Origin: Sulfurovum sp.
Lineage (GTDB): Bacteria > Campylobacterota > Campylobacteria > Campylobacterales > Sulfurovaceae
Assembly: GCA_021647715.1 (NCBI GenBank)
Contig: JAKIUE010000006.1
Span: forward strand, 1-43,063
Reading direction: 5' to 3'
DNA: 43,063 nucleotides
Made by a program: the position numbers and the translations under genes. Positions 1-8,179 of the stretch are shown piece by piece (positions within the stretch are counted from its first letter, which is position 1; each line of letters begins with the position of its first letter). Below the pieces are notes generated by a model, which worked only from the letters and a program-made list of their open reading frames with translations, did not search any database and had not been told where the DNA came from.

Positions 1-711
1 TTAGGTGACATGGTTCCTCTTGATTTAAAGTTCATTAATGAAAAAGGGGAGAAAGTAACTTTAGAAAAATTGATGGATGGGAAACCAACTATGATTTCTT
101 TAAATTACTTTCGTTGTGCAGGTATCTGCACCCCACAACTTAATGATATGGCAAAAATGCTAACACGATTAGACTTAGCAGAAAATATAGACTACAAAGT
201 ATTGACTATAGGTTTTGCAGAAGATGAAGGTTATGAGCTTGCTGCGGCAAAACGTAAAACAATGTTATCTGCTATTCAAAGACAGTTTGTACAGGATGCT
301 TGGCATTTTGTTATTGGAGAGAACAATTCATCTGGGATACTTGCAGATAAGGTTGGCTTTACGTATTCTAAAACGCTATCTAAAGCAGGGGTAGTTGACT
401 ATATCCACCCTGCAGCACTTATTATGTTATCACCTAAAGGAAAAGTGACACGTTACCTTAATGGTATCGAACAACTACCTTTTGATGTGAAAATGGCATT
501 AATAGAAGCAGGCGAGGGTAAAACAGGACCTACAATAGCAAAAAATCTATTGTATTGTTTCGCGTATGACCCTAAAGCAAAAACATACATTTTCAAATGG
601 GAAAAAGTAGCAGGTGTTGTAATGACACTCATTATGATAGGCTTTTTTATCTATCTTGTAAAAACAAGCAGAAGAGAAGAAGACGAACCACAAAATAAAG
701 GAGACAAATAG
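1..711 (+). CDS. SCO1/SenC-family copper chaperone (5' end missing)
   Basis: SCO1/SenC proteins deliver copper to, or reduce, the CuA site of cytochrome c oxidase subunit II. The reading frame is open from base 1, with Leu-Gly-Asp before the first Met at base 10, so the start and any signal sequence lie outside the window. The thioredoxin-like CxxxC copper motif is CAGIC (residues 36 and 40 counted from the Met at base 10). The partner His is in VDYIHPAAL. A C-terminal membrane segment (VAGVVMTLIMIGFFIYLV) is followed by a charged tail, so the protein is anchored at its C-terminus and perhaps also at the unseen N-terminus. The stop codon directly abuts ctaD, which fits a role in maturing this oxidase. 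Family call is firm; the exact start cannot be seen. Confidence 0.9.
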   Translation, partial: LGDMVPLDLKFINEKGEKVTLEKLMDGKPTMISLNYFRCAGICTPQLNDMAKMLTRLDLAENIDYKVLTIGFAEDEGYELAAAKRKTMLSAIQRQFVQDAWHFVIGENNSSGILADKVGFTYSKTLSKAGVVDYIHPAALIMLSPKGKVTRYLNGIEQLPFDVKMALIEAGEGKTGPTIAKNLLYCFAYDPKAKTYIFKWEKVAGVVMTLIMIGFFIYLVKTSRREEDEPQNKGDK

Positions 712-2367
712 ATGAGCAAATCTTATTTTGACGAAACACACACGGCCATAGGCCATCCAAAAAGTACATTCATGCAGTGGATGCTTACAGTTGACCATAA
801 AAGGATAGGTCTTATGTATGCAGCTGTAATGTTTACATTCTTTTTTGTAGCAGTAGCTACTGCATTTTTAATGCGTTTAGAATTGTTTGCACCAGGCGCA
901 CAATTTATTGATGGAGATACATTTAACCAAGCATTTACACTGCATGGGGTTATTATGATTTTCCTCTTTATTGTTCCAGGAGTTCCTGCAGTACTTGGTA
1001 ATATTGTTATGCCACTTATGATAGGGGCAAAAGATGTATCTTTTCCTAGATTGAATTGGTTTACCTTTTGGCTTTATATTTTAGGCTGTATAGTTGCACT
1101 TGCCTCACTCTTTACAGATGCAGGGTTTGCAGATACAGGATGGACATTTTATGCTCCATACTCACTCACTACAAGCACAAATGTTATCTTTACATTGGTT
1201 GCAGCGTTTATTCTTGGTATGGCTTCTATCCTTACTGGGCTTAACTTTCTTGTAACGATTCATAGACTTAGAGCACCAGGTATGACATTCTTTAAAATGC
1301 CACTTTTTGTATGGGGTATTTATGCTACAGCTTGGATTCAACTTCTTGCAACGCCTGTTGTAGGTATTACGCTTATTTTGGCTATTTTGGAAAAATATTT
1401 TGGCATTGGTATCTTTGATCCTGCTAAAGGTGGAGATCCAGTACTTTTTGAACACCTTTTCTGGATTTACTCTCACCCAGCGGTTTATCTTATGATTTTA
1501 CCAGCATTTGGTATCATGTCTGAGATTATTCCAACATTCTCAAGAAGAGAAATTTTTGGATACCGGACCATTGCACTTTCATCAGCATCTATTGCAGGTA
1601 TTGGTTATTTGGTATGGGGTCATCACCTTTATACATCGGGCATGGCAGATACTGCTAAAGTAATCTTTTCATTCTTAACTTTCTTTGTTGCTATTCCTAC
1701 AGGGATTAAGTTTTACGATTGGGTAGCGACTATGTATAAAGGTAAGATTATTCTTTCAACACCTATGTTGTGGGCTTTAGGCACTATTATTACCTTTACT
1801 ATTGGAGGACTTACAGGGGTAACTATTGCAATGATTGGTGTAGATATTCATCTTCAAGATACGTATTATACAGTGGCACATTTTCACTATGCGATGCTTG
1901 GTGGGGTAGTGTTCTTGTTTTTTGCAGGATTGCATTACTGGTTCCCACTTGTTAGTGGTAAAATGTATAATGAAACACATGCAAAAATTGCATTTTATTT
2001 ACAATTTGTAGGATTTAACCTTCTTTGGTTCCCTATGTTTATCGCAGGGTATTATGGTATGCCAAGACGTTATTTTGACTACCTACCAGAGTTCCAAATT
2101 TATCACCAAGTTTCATTTTTTGGAGCAGTGATATTTATTACGGGGCTTATTTATATGTTTGTTGTTTTCTTTAAAGGTTGGAGAAATGGTAAACCATCAG
2201 GGACAAACCCTTGGAATGCCACAACACTTGAATGGCATATGCCATCATCACCACCACCACTTGAAAATCATTCTAAAGTGCCATATGTTGACTTTAACCC
2301 CTATGAGTATCACCATGGTGAGCCAGTGGTTAAGTTTGATTATGAAACGATGAAAAGGATAGATTAA
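712..2367 (+). CDS. ctaD: Cytochrome c oxidase subunit I, A2-type haem-copper oxidase
   Basis: Catalytic subunit carrying low-spin haem, high-spin haem and CuB; it reduces O2 to water and pumps protons in the inner membrane. Haem ligands are His78 (FTLHGVIM) and the VAHFH pair His390/His392. CuB ligands are His255 (YSHPAVY, with the cross-linked Tyr259) and His304/His305 (WGHHLYTSG). Lys333 in PTGIK matches the K-channel lysine. Helix VI reads YSHPAVY instead of the A1-type GHPEVY, so the D-channel Glu is absent; this is the mark of the A2 subfamily, in which the Tyr-Ser pair takes its place. The 551-residue length is normal. AAAGGAG at 697-703 serves the start. No heme A synthase gene is seen in the window, so haem a versus o in the protein is open. 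Confidence 0.97.
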   Translation: MSKSYFDETHTAIGHPKSTFMQWMLTVDHKRIGLMYAAVMFTFFFVAVATAFLMRLELFAPGAQFIDGDTFNQAFTLHGVIMIFLFIVPGVPAVLGNIVMPLMIGAKDVSFPRLNWFTFWLYILGCIVALASLFTDAGFADTGWTFYAPYSLTTSTNVIFTLVAAFILGMASILTGLNFLVTIHRLRAPGMTFFKMPLFVWGIYATAWIQLLATPVVGITLILAILEKYFGIGIFDPAKGGDPVLFEHLFWIYSHPAVYLMILPAFGIMSEIIPTFSRREIFGYRTIALSSASIAGIGYLVWGHHLYTSGMADTAKVIFSFLTFFVAIPTGIKFYDWVATMYKGKIILSTPMLWALGTIITFTIGGLTGVTIAMIGVDIHLQDTYYTVAHFHYAMLGGVVFLFFAGLHYWFPLVSGKMYNETHAKIAFYLQFVGFNLLWFPMFIAGYYGMPRRYFDYLPEFQIYHQVSFFGAVIFITGLIYMFVVFFKGWRNGKPSGTNPWNATTLEWHMPSSPPPLENHSKVPYVDFNPYEYHHGEPVVKFDYETMKRID

Positions 2368-3056
2368 TGTCACATGAATATATACCAGAAATCGCGACTG
2401 ATCGTGATGGCAATAAGCATGAGGTGCAAGGCTGGCAAGACGACTTTTACGGAGGTAAATTAGGTTTCTGGCTGTTCATGTTTACAGAAGTATTGATGTT
2501 TGGTGCCATGTTTATGGTACTGGCATATTATAATACATTACATCCAGAAGCATTTATAGAAGCATCAGCATCGTTAAATAGACTTCTTGGGGGCATTAAC
2601 ACAGTTATATTGTTGGTGTCTGCACTCACGATGGGACTTTCTTTACTCAAAATGAGAGTAGGGGATGTTAAGGGTGCGAAGTTAATGATATGGGCGACTA
2701 TATTACTTGCTATTGCATTCCTTGTTATTAAAGGTTTTGAGTGGAGAGCTGAGTATAATCACGGTATCTTTTTGATGCATGGAGAAATGCTTCCTGAATC
2801 AGGTATGGCATTTGGTAAAAAACTCTTCTTTGGTATGTACTTTACAATGACAGGGATTCATGGTTTTCACATTATCATTGGTATTGGACTTATGATTTGG
2901 TTACTTAAACGTATTAATGCGGGGAAGGTAACACCTGCACATCACATATTACATTGGAATATAGCACTTTATTGGGACATCGTACACCTTATTTGGGTAT
3001 TTGTATTTCCTTATTATTACATGATTGGGGCAGGAGGAGTTGCAGGTGGACACTAA
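2367..3056 (+). CDS. ctaE: Cytochrome c oxidase subunit III
   Basis: Membrane subunit III of the haem-copper oxidase, which stabilises subunit I and proton uptake. The 229-residue protein begins with a short polar N-terminus (MSHEYIPEI) and has about five membrane helices. Recognisable family segments are KLGFWLFMFTEVLMFG near residue 30, FEWRAEYNHGIF in the middle, the GMYFTMTGIHGFHIIIG helix, and the final helix with HWNIALYWDIVHLIWVFVFPYYYMIG. Its ATG overlaps the ctaD stop by one base (TAATG), which implies translational coupling. The 3' end overlaps the start of the subunit IV gene by 11 bases. Confidence 0.95.
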   Translation: MSHEYIPEIATDRDGNKHEVQGWQDDFYGGKLGFWLFMFTEVLMFGAMFMVLAYYNTLHPEAFIEASASLNRLLGGINTVILLVSALTMGLSLLKMRVGDVKGAKLMIWATILLAIAFLVIKGFEWRAEYNHGIFLMHGEMLPESGMAFGKKLFFGMYFTMTGIHGFHIIIGIGLMIWLLKRINAGKVTPAHHILHWNIALYWDIVHLIWVFVFPYYYMIGAGGVAGGH

Positions 3057-3411
3057 TAATACAACTATAGATTATAAAAAAGAAAGAGTAGCGTACTATA
3101 AAGTACTTGTAGGTTTACTTTTATTAACAGCGGTGACATTTATACAGCCACATTTGTTTATGACAGAGTCTACATTTTTAGCACAAATGACTATAGCTGT
3201 GATTAAAGCATGGTTGATTATTATGTATTACATGCATTTAAAGGGTGATAGTCTTATTGGGGTAATGGGCATATTTTCTTTAGTGATTGTTGCTACATTT
3301 ATGGTTATCGTTATTGGCTTTGATGTTGCCAATTTCCAATTTGGAGCTGAGAGTCATATCACAGGTCCAGCAAGTGCAGGGGTTGAACATGCAACGCCTG
3401 TTCAACACTAA
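3046..3411 (+). CDS. Cytochrome c oxidase subunit IV (prokaryotic type)
   Basis: Small membrane subunit of the caa3-type oxidase, with three predicted helices (VLVGLLLLTAVTFIQ, FLAQMTIAVIKAWLIIMYYMHL, IGVMGIFSLVIVATFMVIVIGF). The YYMHLKGD segment is typical of prokaryotic COX4. I chose the GTG at 3046 because a perfect AGGAGG (3032-3037) lies 8 bases upstream; an upstream TTG at 3025 would add seven residues and has no such site. This start overlaps the end of ctaE by 11 bases. The protein is 121 residues and its C-terminus is polar. Family assignment rests on length, topology and position between subunits III and II. Confidence 0.82.
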   Translation: MDTNNTTIDYKKERVAYYKVLVGLLLLTAVTFIQPHLFMTESTFLAQMTIAVIKAWLIIMYYMHLKGDSLIGVMGIFSLVIVATFMVIVIGFDVANFQFGAESHITGPASAGVEHATPVQH

Positions 3412-3422
3412 GGAGTAAAAGT

Positions 3423-4367
3423 ATGGATGTAAACAACACCTTACAAGGATTTAACACAATGGCTGCGACGTTTGCAAAAGACGTTGATCAGGCATTTTGG
3501 ATTAACTTTTGGATTTCAGTTATCTTGGGACTGTCTGTAATTATCCCTATGTTTTATTTTGCTTGGAAATATAGAGAAAAAAATGTAAAAGATGAAGATA
3601 TAGAAAATGTCACACATAATACAGCACTTGAGATAGCATGGACACTTATTCCTACTGCAATGCTCATGGTACTTTTCTATTATGGGTATACTTCTATGCA
3701 AGTACTTAGAACAATGCCAGCAGAGAGTGAAAGTATTGTGGTACATGTAGAAGGTAAGAAATGGTCTTGGAAACATACATATGAAGCCAATAAAAATGGT
3801 TTTGTACATAAGTCTAAAGAGTTGTATGTACCAAAAGATACCAATATTATATTGAAAATGACTGCACCATTGAATGATGTAATACATGCATATTTTGTAC
3901 CAGCATTTCGTATGAAAGAAGATGTTGTCCCTGGTCGTGTAACTAAACAGTGGTTTCATTCTGAAAAACTTGGAACCTATGATGTTGAATGTGCAGAGTA
4001 CTGTGGCACAAGACATTCTGATATGTATACAAAAATAAATGTGATTCCTAAAGCTGAATATGAAGCTTGGTTTGAAGGTAACTCTAAAGTTGGCCCAGGT
4101 GAAAAAGAAGTTGAAAAATCTAAAGGTCAAGAGTTATATGATGACAACGGTTGTGCAGGATGTCACTCTATAGACACAGATGCTACACTTGTGGGTCCAT
4201 CACTTAAAGGTATTGGCGCTAAACATGATGCTACATACCTAAAAGATGCGATTGTAACACCAGATAAAGATGTTCCTGAAGGATTTACAGCAGGTGTGAT
4301 GCCACCATTTGCCTTACCAGATGCTGATGTTGATGCACTTGTCGATTATATGACAACAGGTAAATAA
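3423..4367 (+). CDS. coxB: Cytochrome c oxidase subunit II with fused cytochrome c (caa3 type)
   Basis: Electron entry subunit. Two membrane helices (about residues 27-48 and 70-88) are followed by a periplasmic cupredoxin domain with the CuA ligands His155, Cys190, Cys194, His198 and Met201 (VECAEYCGTRHSDM). A C-terminal cytochrome c domain carries CAGCH at 244-248, with a likely axial Met in GVMPPFALPDAD. The fusion means that electrons from the bc1 complex can pass through the enzyme's own haem c. The caa3-type subunit II matches the A2-type subunit I. AAGGAG precedes the ATG. The stop overlaps the ctaB start by one base. Confidence 0.96.
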   Translation: MDVNNTLQGFNTMAATFAKDVDQAFWINFWISVILGLSVIIPMFYFAWKYREKNVKDEDIENVTHNTALEIAWTLIPTAMLMVLFYYGYTSMQVLRTMPAESESIVVHVEGKKWSWKHTYEANKNGFVHKSKELYVPKDTNIILKMTAPLNDVIHAYFVPAFRMKEDVVPGRVTKQWFHSEKLGTYDVECAEYCGTRHSDMYTKINVIPKAEYEAWFEGNSKVGPGEKEVEKSKGQELYDDNGCAGCHSIDTDATLVGPSLKGIGAKHDATYLKDAIVTPDKDVPEGFTAGVMPPFALPDADVDALVDYMTTGK

Positions 4368-5230
4368 TGATAAAAGATTTTTTTATTGTTACAAAATTTG
4401 TCCTCTCTTTTGCGGTGAGTCTTTCCGCACTCTTTGCTTATATTATGGCAAAGGGCGATGTGGGCTTTGATATGCTTCTTGCAACCTTCTCTGTACTAGT
4501 TGTAGCTATGGGTGTTTCTACACTGAACCAAGTTCAAGAGTATAAAGAAGATTCCAAGATGGAAAGAACGAAAAATCGCCCTATTGCTGCAGGACGTATG
4601 TCACCACGCACAGGGTATATAATTTCTGCTGTATTAATCATAATTTCTGCATTACTCATTTATAGTCTTCTTGGATTTACAGGGGTCAACATATTTATGT
4701 TTGCTTTTATTTGGTATAACATGATGTATACACCTTTAAAGAAAAAGTCTGCTTTAGCAGTAGTTCCTGGAGCTATTTTAGGGGTTATCCCTCCTGCTAT
4801 AGGTTGGCTTGTGGCAGGACATTCATTGATGGAGTTAGAGTTTATAGCTTTGGCTCTTTATTTTTTCATTTGGCAGGTTCCACATTTTTGGTTGCTAGTA
4901 ATGCTATTTCATGGTGATTATAAAGATGGTGGATATCCTACGGCTATGCGCTTATTTGGGCAAGCCTCTTTGCAGAGACTGACTTTTGTGTGGCTAGTAT
5001 TTACGATACAAGCGGGGATATTTTTAGTCTCTATTTTTGAGCCATATACGATAACGATGGTTTTGAGTATATTTATTGGTCTTTGGGCATTTGTTTCTTC
5101 TCTAGAGCTTTTACGTGAAAGTTTTGAGCTTAAAAATGCACGTTCTGTATTTTGGAAAATAAATGCATCTTTTTTAGGTATTATCATACTTTTGAGTATA
5201 GATGAATACATTAAACATCATATATATTAA
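4367..5230 (+). CDS. ctaB: Protoheme IX farnesyltransferase (heme O synthase)
   Basis: UbiA-superfamily membrane prenyltransferase that adds a farnesyl group to protoheme to make heme O, the precursor of heme A. The first Asp-rich motif region reads LNQVQEYKEDSKMERTKNRP, ending in the typical RTKNRPIAAGRMSP; the WYNMMYTPLKKKSALAVVPGAILGVIPPAIGW segment and the WQVPHFWLL helix are also CtaB-like. The length of 287 residues and about nine helices fit the family. It is translationally coupled to coxB (TAATG). A heme O product would fit an o-type or a-type high-spin haem in the oxidase. Other UbiA enzymes are possible in principle, but the operon context argues for CtaB. Confidence 0.92.
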   Translation: MIKDFFIVTKFVLSFAVSLSALFAYIMAKGDVGFDMLLATFSVLVVAMGVSTLNQVQEYKEDSKMERTKNRPIAAGRMSPRTGYIISAVLIIISALLIYSLLGFTGVNIFMFAFIWYNMMYTPLKKKSALAVVPGAILGVIPPAIGWLVAGHSLMELEFIALALYFFIWQVPHFWLLVMLFHGDYKDGGYPTAMRLFGQASLQRLTFVWLVFTIQAGIFLVSIFEPYTITMVLSIFIGLWAFVSSLELLRESFELKNARSVFWKINASFLGIIILLSIDEYIKHHIY

Positions 5231-5241
5231 ATAATATGTAT

Positions 5242-5283
5242 AACTAAAAGAAAGTATTTACTTTAGCTGTATATACTTTAGTT
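5242..5283 (+). terminator. Possible weak hairpin after the caa3 operon
   Basis: AACTAAA at 5242-5248 can pair with TTTAGTT at 5277-5283, with further partial pairing inside (AAGTAT with ATACTT). The stem is AT-rich and interrupted and is not followed by a clean T tract, so this is only a candidate end or attenuator for the oxidase operon. Confidence 0.25.
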
Positions 5284-5308
5284 TATTAGAATTTTGAAGG
5301 ATCTTTAG

Positions 5309-5830
5309 ATGCAAGAAGAGATATATCCACTGAAAACGATATTAGCTACATTTACAAAAATAAGAGACAATGTTGTAAAAAAGAGAATACTCTTTGACCA
5401 ATCTCCCATAAAAGGGATTGGGGTGAAGTGGATTATAGCTTTTTTTATTTCACTGCCACTATTTTTATATGCAGGTATTTTTAATCCTGCTGTATTTGGT
5501 ATGCTTGGTATTGCGCAAGCTATTATATTTTACGTCGTATTCTTATCGATGGTGATGATTATGATCATAGCACTTACATTTATCAATAACAATAAAGTAA
5601 CACGTCAGATTACACCTTCTTGGAACCACTATTTCCCAAATGTTGATTTGAAGCTCGTACTTTCTTCGGGAGCTACACCCTATAAAGATTTTTTTAAATA
5701 TTATAAAATTGCAGAAGAAGAAAATATTGCCAATGATGCACTCCATACGTATTTTGCAAATGCATTTCTAAAGATGGAAGAGGAAAATCAAGATTTTTTT
5801 GAGGCTGTGAATAGAGACAAAAGGGGATGA
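5309..5830 (+). CDS. Membrane protein of unknown function
   Basis: I do not recognise this 173-residue protein. It has a charged cytoplasmic N-terminus of about 50 residues, two adjacent membrane helices (about residues 52-71 and 73-99: WIIAFFISLPLFLYAGIF and GIAQAIIFYVVFLSMVMIMII), and a soluble acidic C-terminal part with NPxxDL- and YKDFFKYYKIAEEE-like helices. There are no cysteines or clear catalytic motifs. GAAGGA (5297-5302) supports the ATG. It sits one base before the Sel1 gene, so the two are probably one transcript, after the caa3 operon and before the cbb3 operon. A respiratory accessory role would be a guess from position only. Confidence 0.75.
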   Translation: MQEEIYPLKTILATFTKIRDNVVKKRILFDQSPIKGIGVKWIIAFFISLPLFLYAGIFNPAVFGMLGIAQAIIFYVVFLSMVMIMIIALTFINNNKVTRQITPSWNHYFPNVDLKLVLSSGATPYKDFFKYYKIAEEENIANDALHTYFANAFLKMEEENQDFFEAVNRDKRG

Positions 5831-5831
5831 G

Positions 5832-6446
5832 ATGCTTAGAAAAATAGTATTTATACAAGTGTTGATGATAAGTTTTATTTTTTCATTTGATAAAATGCAG
5901 TATGTTAAAGCATGCGAATCTAATGATGTATCAGCATGTTACACCCTTGCTAAACATTTGACAACAGGAAAAAATGCTGAAAATCAAGATAGCATGGAAG
6001 AAGGCAAAGGCTATATGAGAAGAGCTTGTGTTTATGGTGAAAAAAGAGCTTGTGATTATCTTGGCGTAAATTATTTGAAAGAAAAAAGTTACGGAGCAGC
6101 AAGACCTTATCTTGTAGATTCCTGTAGTAGGGGTATTAAAGTTGCATGTGAATCAGTTGGAACAATTTACCGTGATGGGCATGATGTAAAACAGAGCGAT
6201 GTTAAAGCAAGAGAGTTTTATGATAGGGCATGTACACTTAAAAGTGCAGATGCATGTCATAATGTTGCTATTATGTATCGTGGTGGTTTTGGTGTAGAAA
6301 AGAGTAAAGTATTGGAGAAAAAGTATTATAATAAGGGTTGTAAATTAGGACTCAAGGTTTCTTGTGAACAATATAAAATATTGGATAATGTAGAAAAAGG
6401 TATAGAAACTGGGTTTTTGGAAAAAATAAAAAATTGGTTTCAATAG
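5832..6446 (+). CDS. Sel1-like repeat protein, Helicobacter cysteine-rich (Hcp) type
   Basis: Secreted repeat protein of 204 residues. A hydrophobic N-terminus (IVFIQVLMISFIFSF) is a likely Sec signal. The mature part has five copies of a C-x7-C unit (CESNDVSAC, CVYGEKRAC, CSRGIKVAC, CTLKSADAC, CKLGLKVSC) set about 35 residues apart within Sel1-like alpha-helical repeats. In Helicobacter Hcp proteins this spacing forms a disulfide that staples each repeat. Such proteins are periplasmic or extracellular and mediate protein contacts; some bind peptidoglycan fragments or act as assembly factors. The gene directly follows the membrane protein at 5309. The specific partner is unknown. Confidence 0.85.
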   Translation: MLRKIVFIQVLMISFIFSFDKMQYVKACESNDVSACYTLAKHLTTGKNAENQDSMEEGKGYMRRACVYGEKRACDYLGVNYLKEKSYGAARPYLVDSCSRGIKVACESVGTIYRDGHDVKQSDVKAREFYDRACTLKSADACHNVAIMYRGGFGVEKSKVLEKKYYNKGCKLGLKVSCEQYKILDNVEKGIETGFLEKIKNWFQ

Positions 6447-6603
6447 TATGCAAAAATATTTATTATTATAATAATTAGGATATTTTTACTCCTCTTTTCA
6501 TTCATAAAATTGATGTATAAACACATATAATAAGTCATCAAAATAAAGATTATATGTTTAAATTATTTCTTTTTGCTTCCATTTTATCTATATTTCTCTT
6601 ATC

Positions 6604-6692
6604 TTGATACAGATTAAGTTTTTCATTTCTAAAAAATCTTATAATAATTGTTGAATGTTGTATATATAACATCGTAGATTTATTCAAGGAGG
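6604..6692 (+). promoter_or_regulatory. cco operon promoter with FNR/CRP-type box
   Basis: TTGATACAGATTAA (6604-6617) matches the FNR consensus TTGAT-N4-ATCAA with one mismatch. Its centre (6610.5) is exactly 32 bases upstream of the centre of a perfect TATAAT (6640-6645), which puts it at about -41.5 from a start near 6652, the class II activator position. A strong Shine-Dalgarno, AAGGAGG, lies at 6686-6692, 5 bases before the ccoN ATG. No good -35 is seen, as expected for an activated promoter. The rest of the 251-base gap (6447-6697) is AT-rich without a credible gene. Confidence 0.62.
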
Positions 6693-6697
6693 TATGC

Positions 6698-8164
6698 ATG
6701 CAATCAAATGCAGCATTAGAATATGATTATTCGTTAGCAAAAAAGTTTACGTTTTTAACTATTTTGTTTGGTATTCTAGGGATGATAGTTGGTACGCTTA
6801 TAGCCGCACAACTTGCATTTCCAGAATTAAACTATTTACTTGGTGAGTATGGTACATTTTCAAGATTAAGACCGGTTCATACGAATACAGTAATTTTTGG
6901 GTTTACCGTATCGGGAATCTTTGCAACTTGGTATTATTTGGGGCAAAGGGTACTTAAAGTCTCTATGGCAGAATCCAAGTTCTTAATGGTACTGGGAAAT
7001 ATTCAGTTTTGGCTCTATTTTATAGGAGCACTTGCTGCTACTGTATCGCTACTTTTAGGTTTTACAACTGCAAAAGAGTATGCTCAGTATGAGTGGCCAT
7101 TTGATATCGTTGTTGTACTTATTTGGGTACTTTGGGGTGTAAATATGATGGGACTTATCGGGATTAGACGTGAAAAAGCACTTTATATCTCTGTATGGTA
7201 TTATCTTGCATGTTTCTTGGGTATTGCGATGCTTTATCTTTTTAATAACATGGAAATACCTACATACTTTACTTCTGGTGGACTGGGTAATCCTTTACAC
7301 TCTGTTTCTATGTATGCTGGAACCAACGATGCACTCGTACAATGGTGGTATGGACATAATGCTGTTGCATTTGGGTTTACTGTGCCAATAGTTGGTATGA
7401 TTTACTATTTTCTTCCAAAAGAGTCAGGTCAGGCGATTTATTCATATAAATTGTCACTTCTTTCTTTCTGGGGACTTATGTTTGTCTATCTTTGGGCGGG
7501 TTCACACCATCTATTATGGTCAACGGTTCCTGACTGGATGCAAACAATGGGTTCTGCATTTTCTGTAGTACTTATCTTGCCTTCTTGGGGATCTGCTATT
7601 AACATGCTTCTTACTATGAAAGGTGAATGGAATCAGCTTACTGATAATCCATTGATTAAGTTTATGGTATTAGCATCTACATTCTATATGCTTTCAACGA
7701 TTGAGGGACCTATCCAAGCGATTAGATCTGTTAATGCGATTGCACACTTTACAGACTGGATTCCAGGGCATGTGCATGATGGTGTTCTTGGTTGGGTTGT
7801 GTTTATGATTATGGCAGGTATTTTCCATATGGCACCACGTATGTTTAAAAGAGAGATTTATTCTAAAAAGCTTATGGAAGCACAATTTTGGCTTCAAACA
7901 ACAGCTGTTGTACTCTACTTTACATCTATGTGGATCGCAGGTATTACGCAAGGTATGATGTGGAGAGCTGTGGATGAGTATGGTAACTTAATGTATTCAT
8001 TTATTGATACAGTAACTGTACTTCACCCTTACTATGCGATTAGAGCACTTTCAGGTGTGATGTACCTAACTGGCTTCTTAATGTTCGCTTACAATATATA
8101 CAAAACTATGACTTCGGGTAGAGAACTAACCCAAGAGCCACAGTTTAGAACACCTATGGCATAA
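6698..8164 (+). CDS. ccoN: cbb3-type cytochrome c oxidase subunit I
   Basis: Catalytic subunit of the high-affinity cbb3 oxidase, holding haem b, haem b3 and CuB in the inner membrane. Family marks are the early low-spin haem His in RPVHTNTVIFGF, the CuB segment WWYGHNAVAFGF with the Tyr of the following GMIYYFLP, the His pair in GSHHLLWSTVPDW, and GHVHDGVLGW with the haem ligands near the C-terminal third. Its 488 residues and about 12 helices are normal. It is the first gene after a promoter with an FNR-type box, in keeping with expression at low oxygen. Confidence 0.97.
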   Translation: MQSNAALEYDYSLAKKFTFLTILFGILGMIVGTLIAAQLAFPELNYLLGEYGTFSRLRPVHTNTVIFGFTVSGIFATWYYLGQRVLKVSMAESKFLMVLGNIQFWLYFIGALAATVSLLLGFTTAKEYAQYEWPFDIVVVLIWVLWGVNMMGLIGIRREKALYISVWYYLACFLGIAMLYLFNNMEIPTYFTSGGLGNPLHSVSMYAGTNDALVQWWYGHNAVAFGFTVPIVGMIYYFLPKESGQAIYSYKLSLLSFWGLMFVYLWAGSHHLLWSTVPDWMQTMGSAFSVVLILPSWGSAINMLLTMKGEWNQLTDNPLIKFMVLASTFYMLSTIEGPIQAIRSVNAIAHFTDWIPGHVHDGVLGWVVFMIMAGIFHMAPRMFKREIYSKKLMEAQFWLQTTAVVLYFTSMWIAGITQGMMWRAVDEYGNLMYSFIDTVTVLHPYYAIRALSGVMYLTGFLMFAYNIYKTMTSGRELTQEPQFRTPMA

Positions 8165-8179
8165 GGGAGGTAGTTTATT

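Noticed and set aside
1162-1476. Long antisense frame in ctaD, and similar frames opposite hyd, nrf, cco and pet genes
   Set aside because: They lie fully inside well-identified genes and are rich in Cys, His and Lys as expected from antisense reading; none has a ribosome site or family features.
3025-3045. TTG start for cytochrome oxidase subunit IV
   Set aside because: No ribosome site at proper distance; GTG at 3046 follows a perfect AGGAGG.
6554-6607. Tiny ORF with signal-peptide look (MFKLFLFASILSIFLLS)
   Set aside because: Only 17 residues, no ribosome site, and it overlaps the FNR-type box of the cco promoter. It may be a gene remnant, but there is nothing else to support that.
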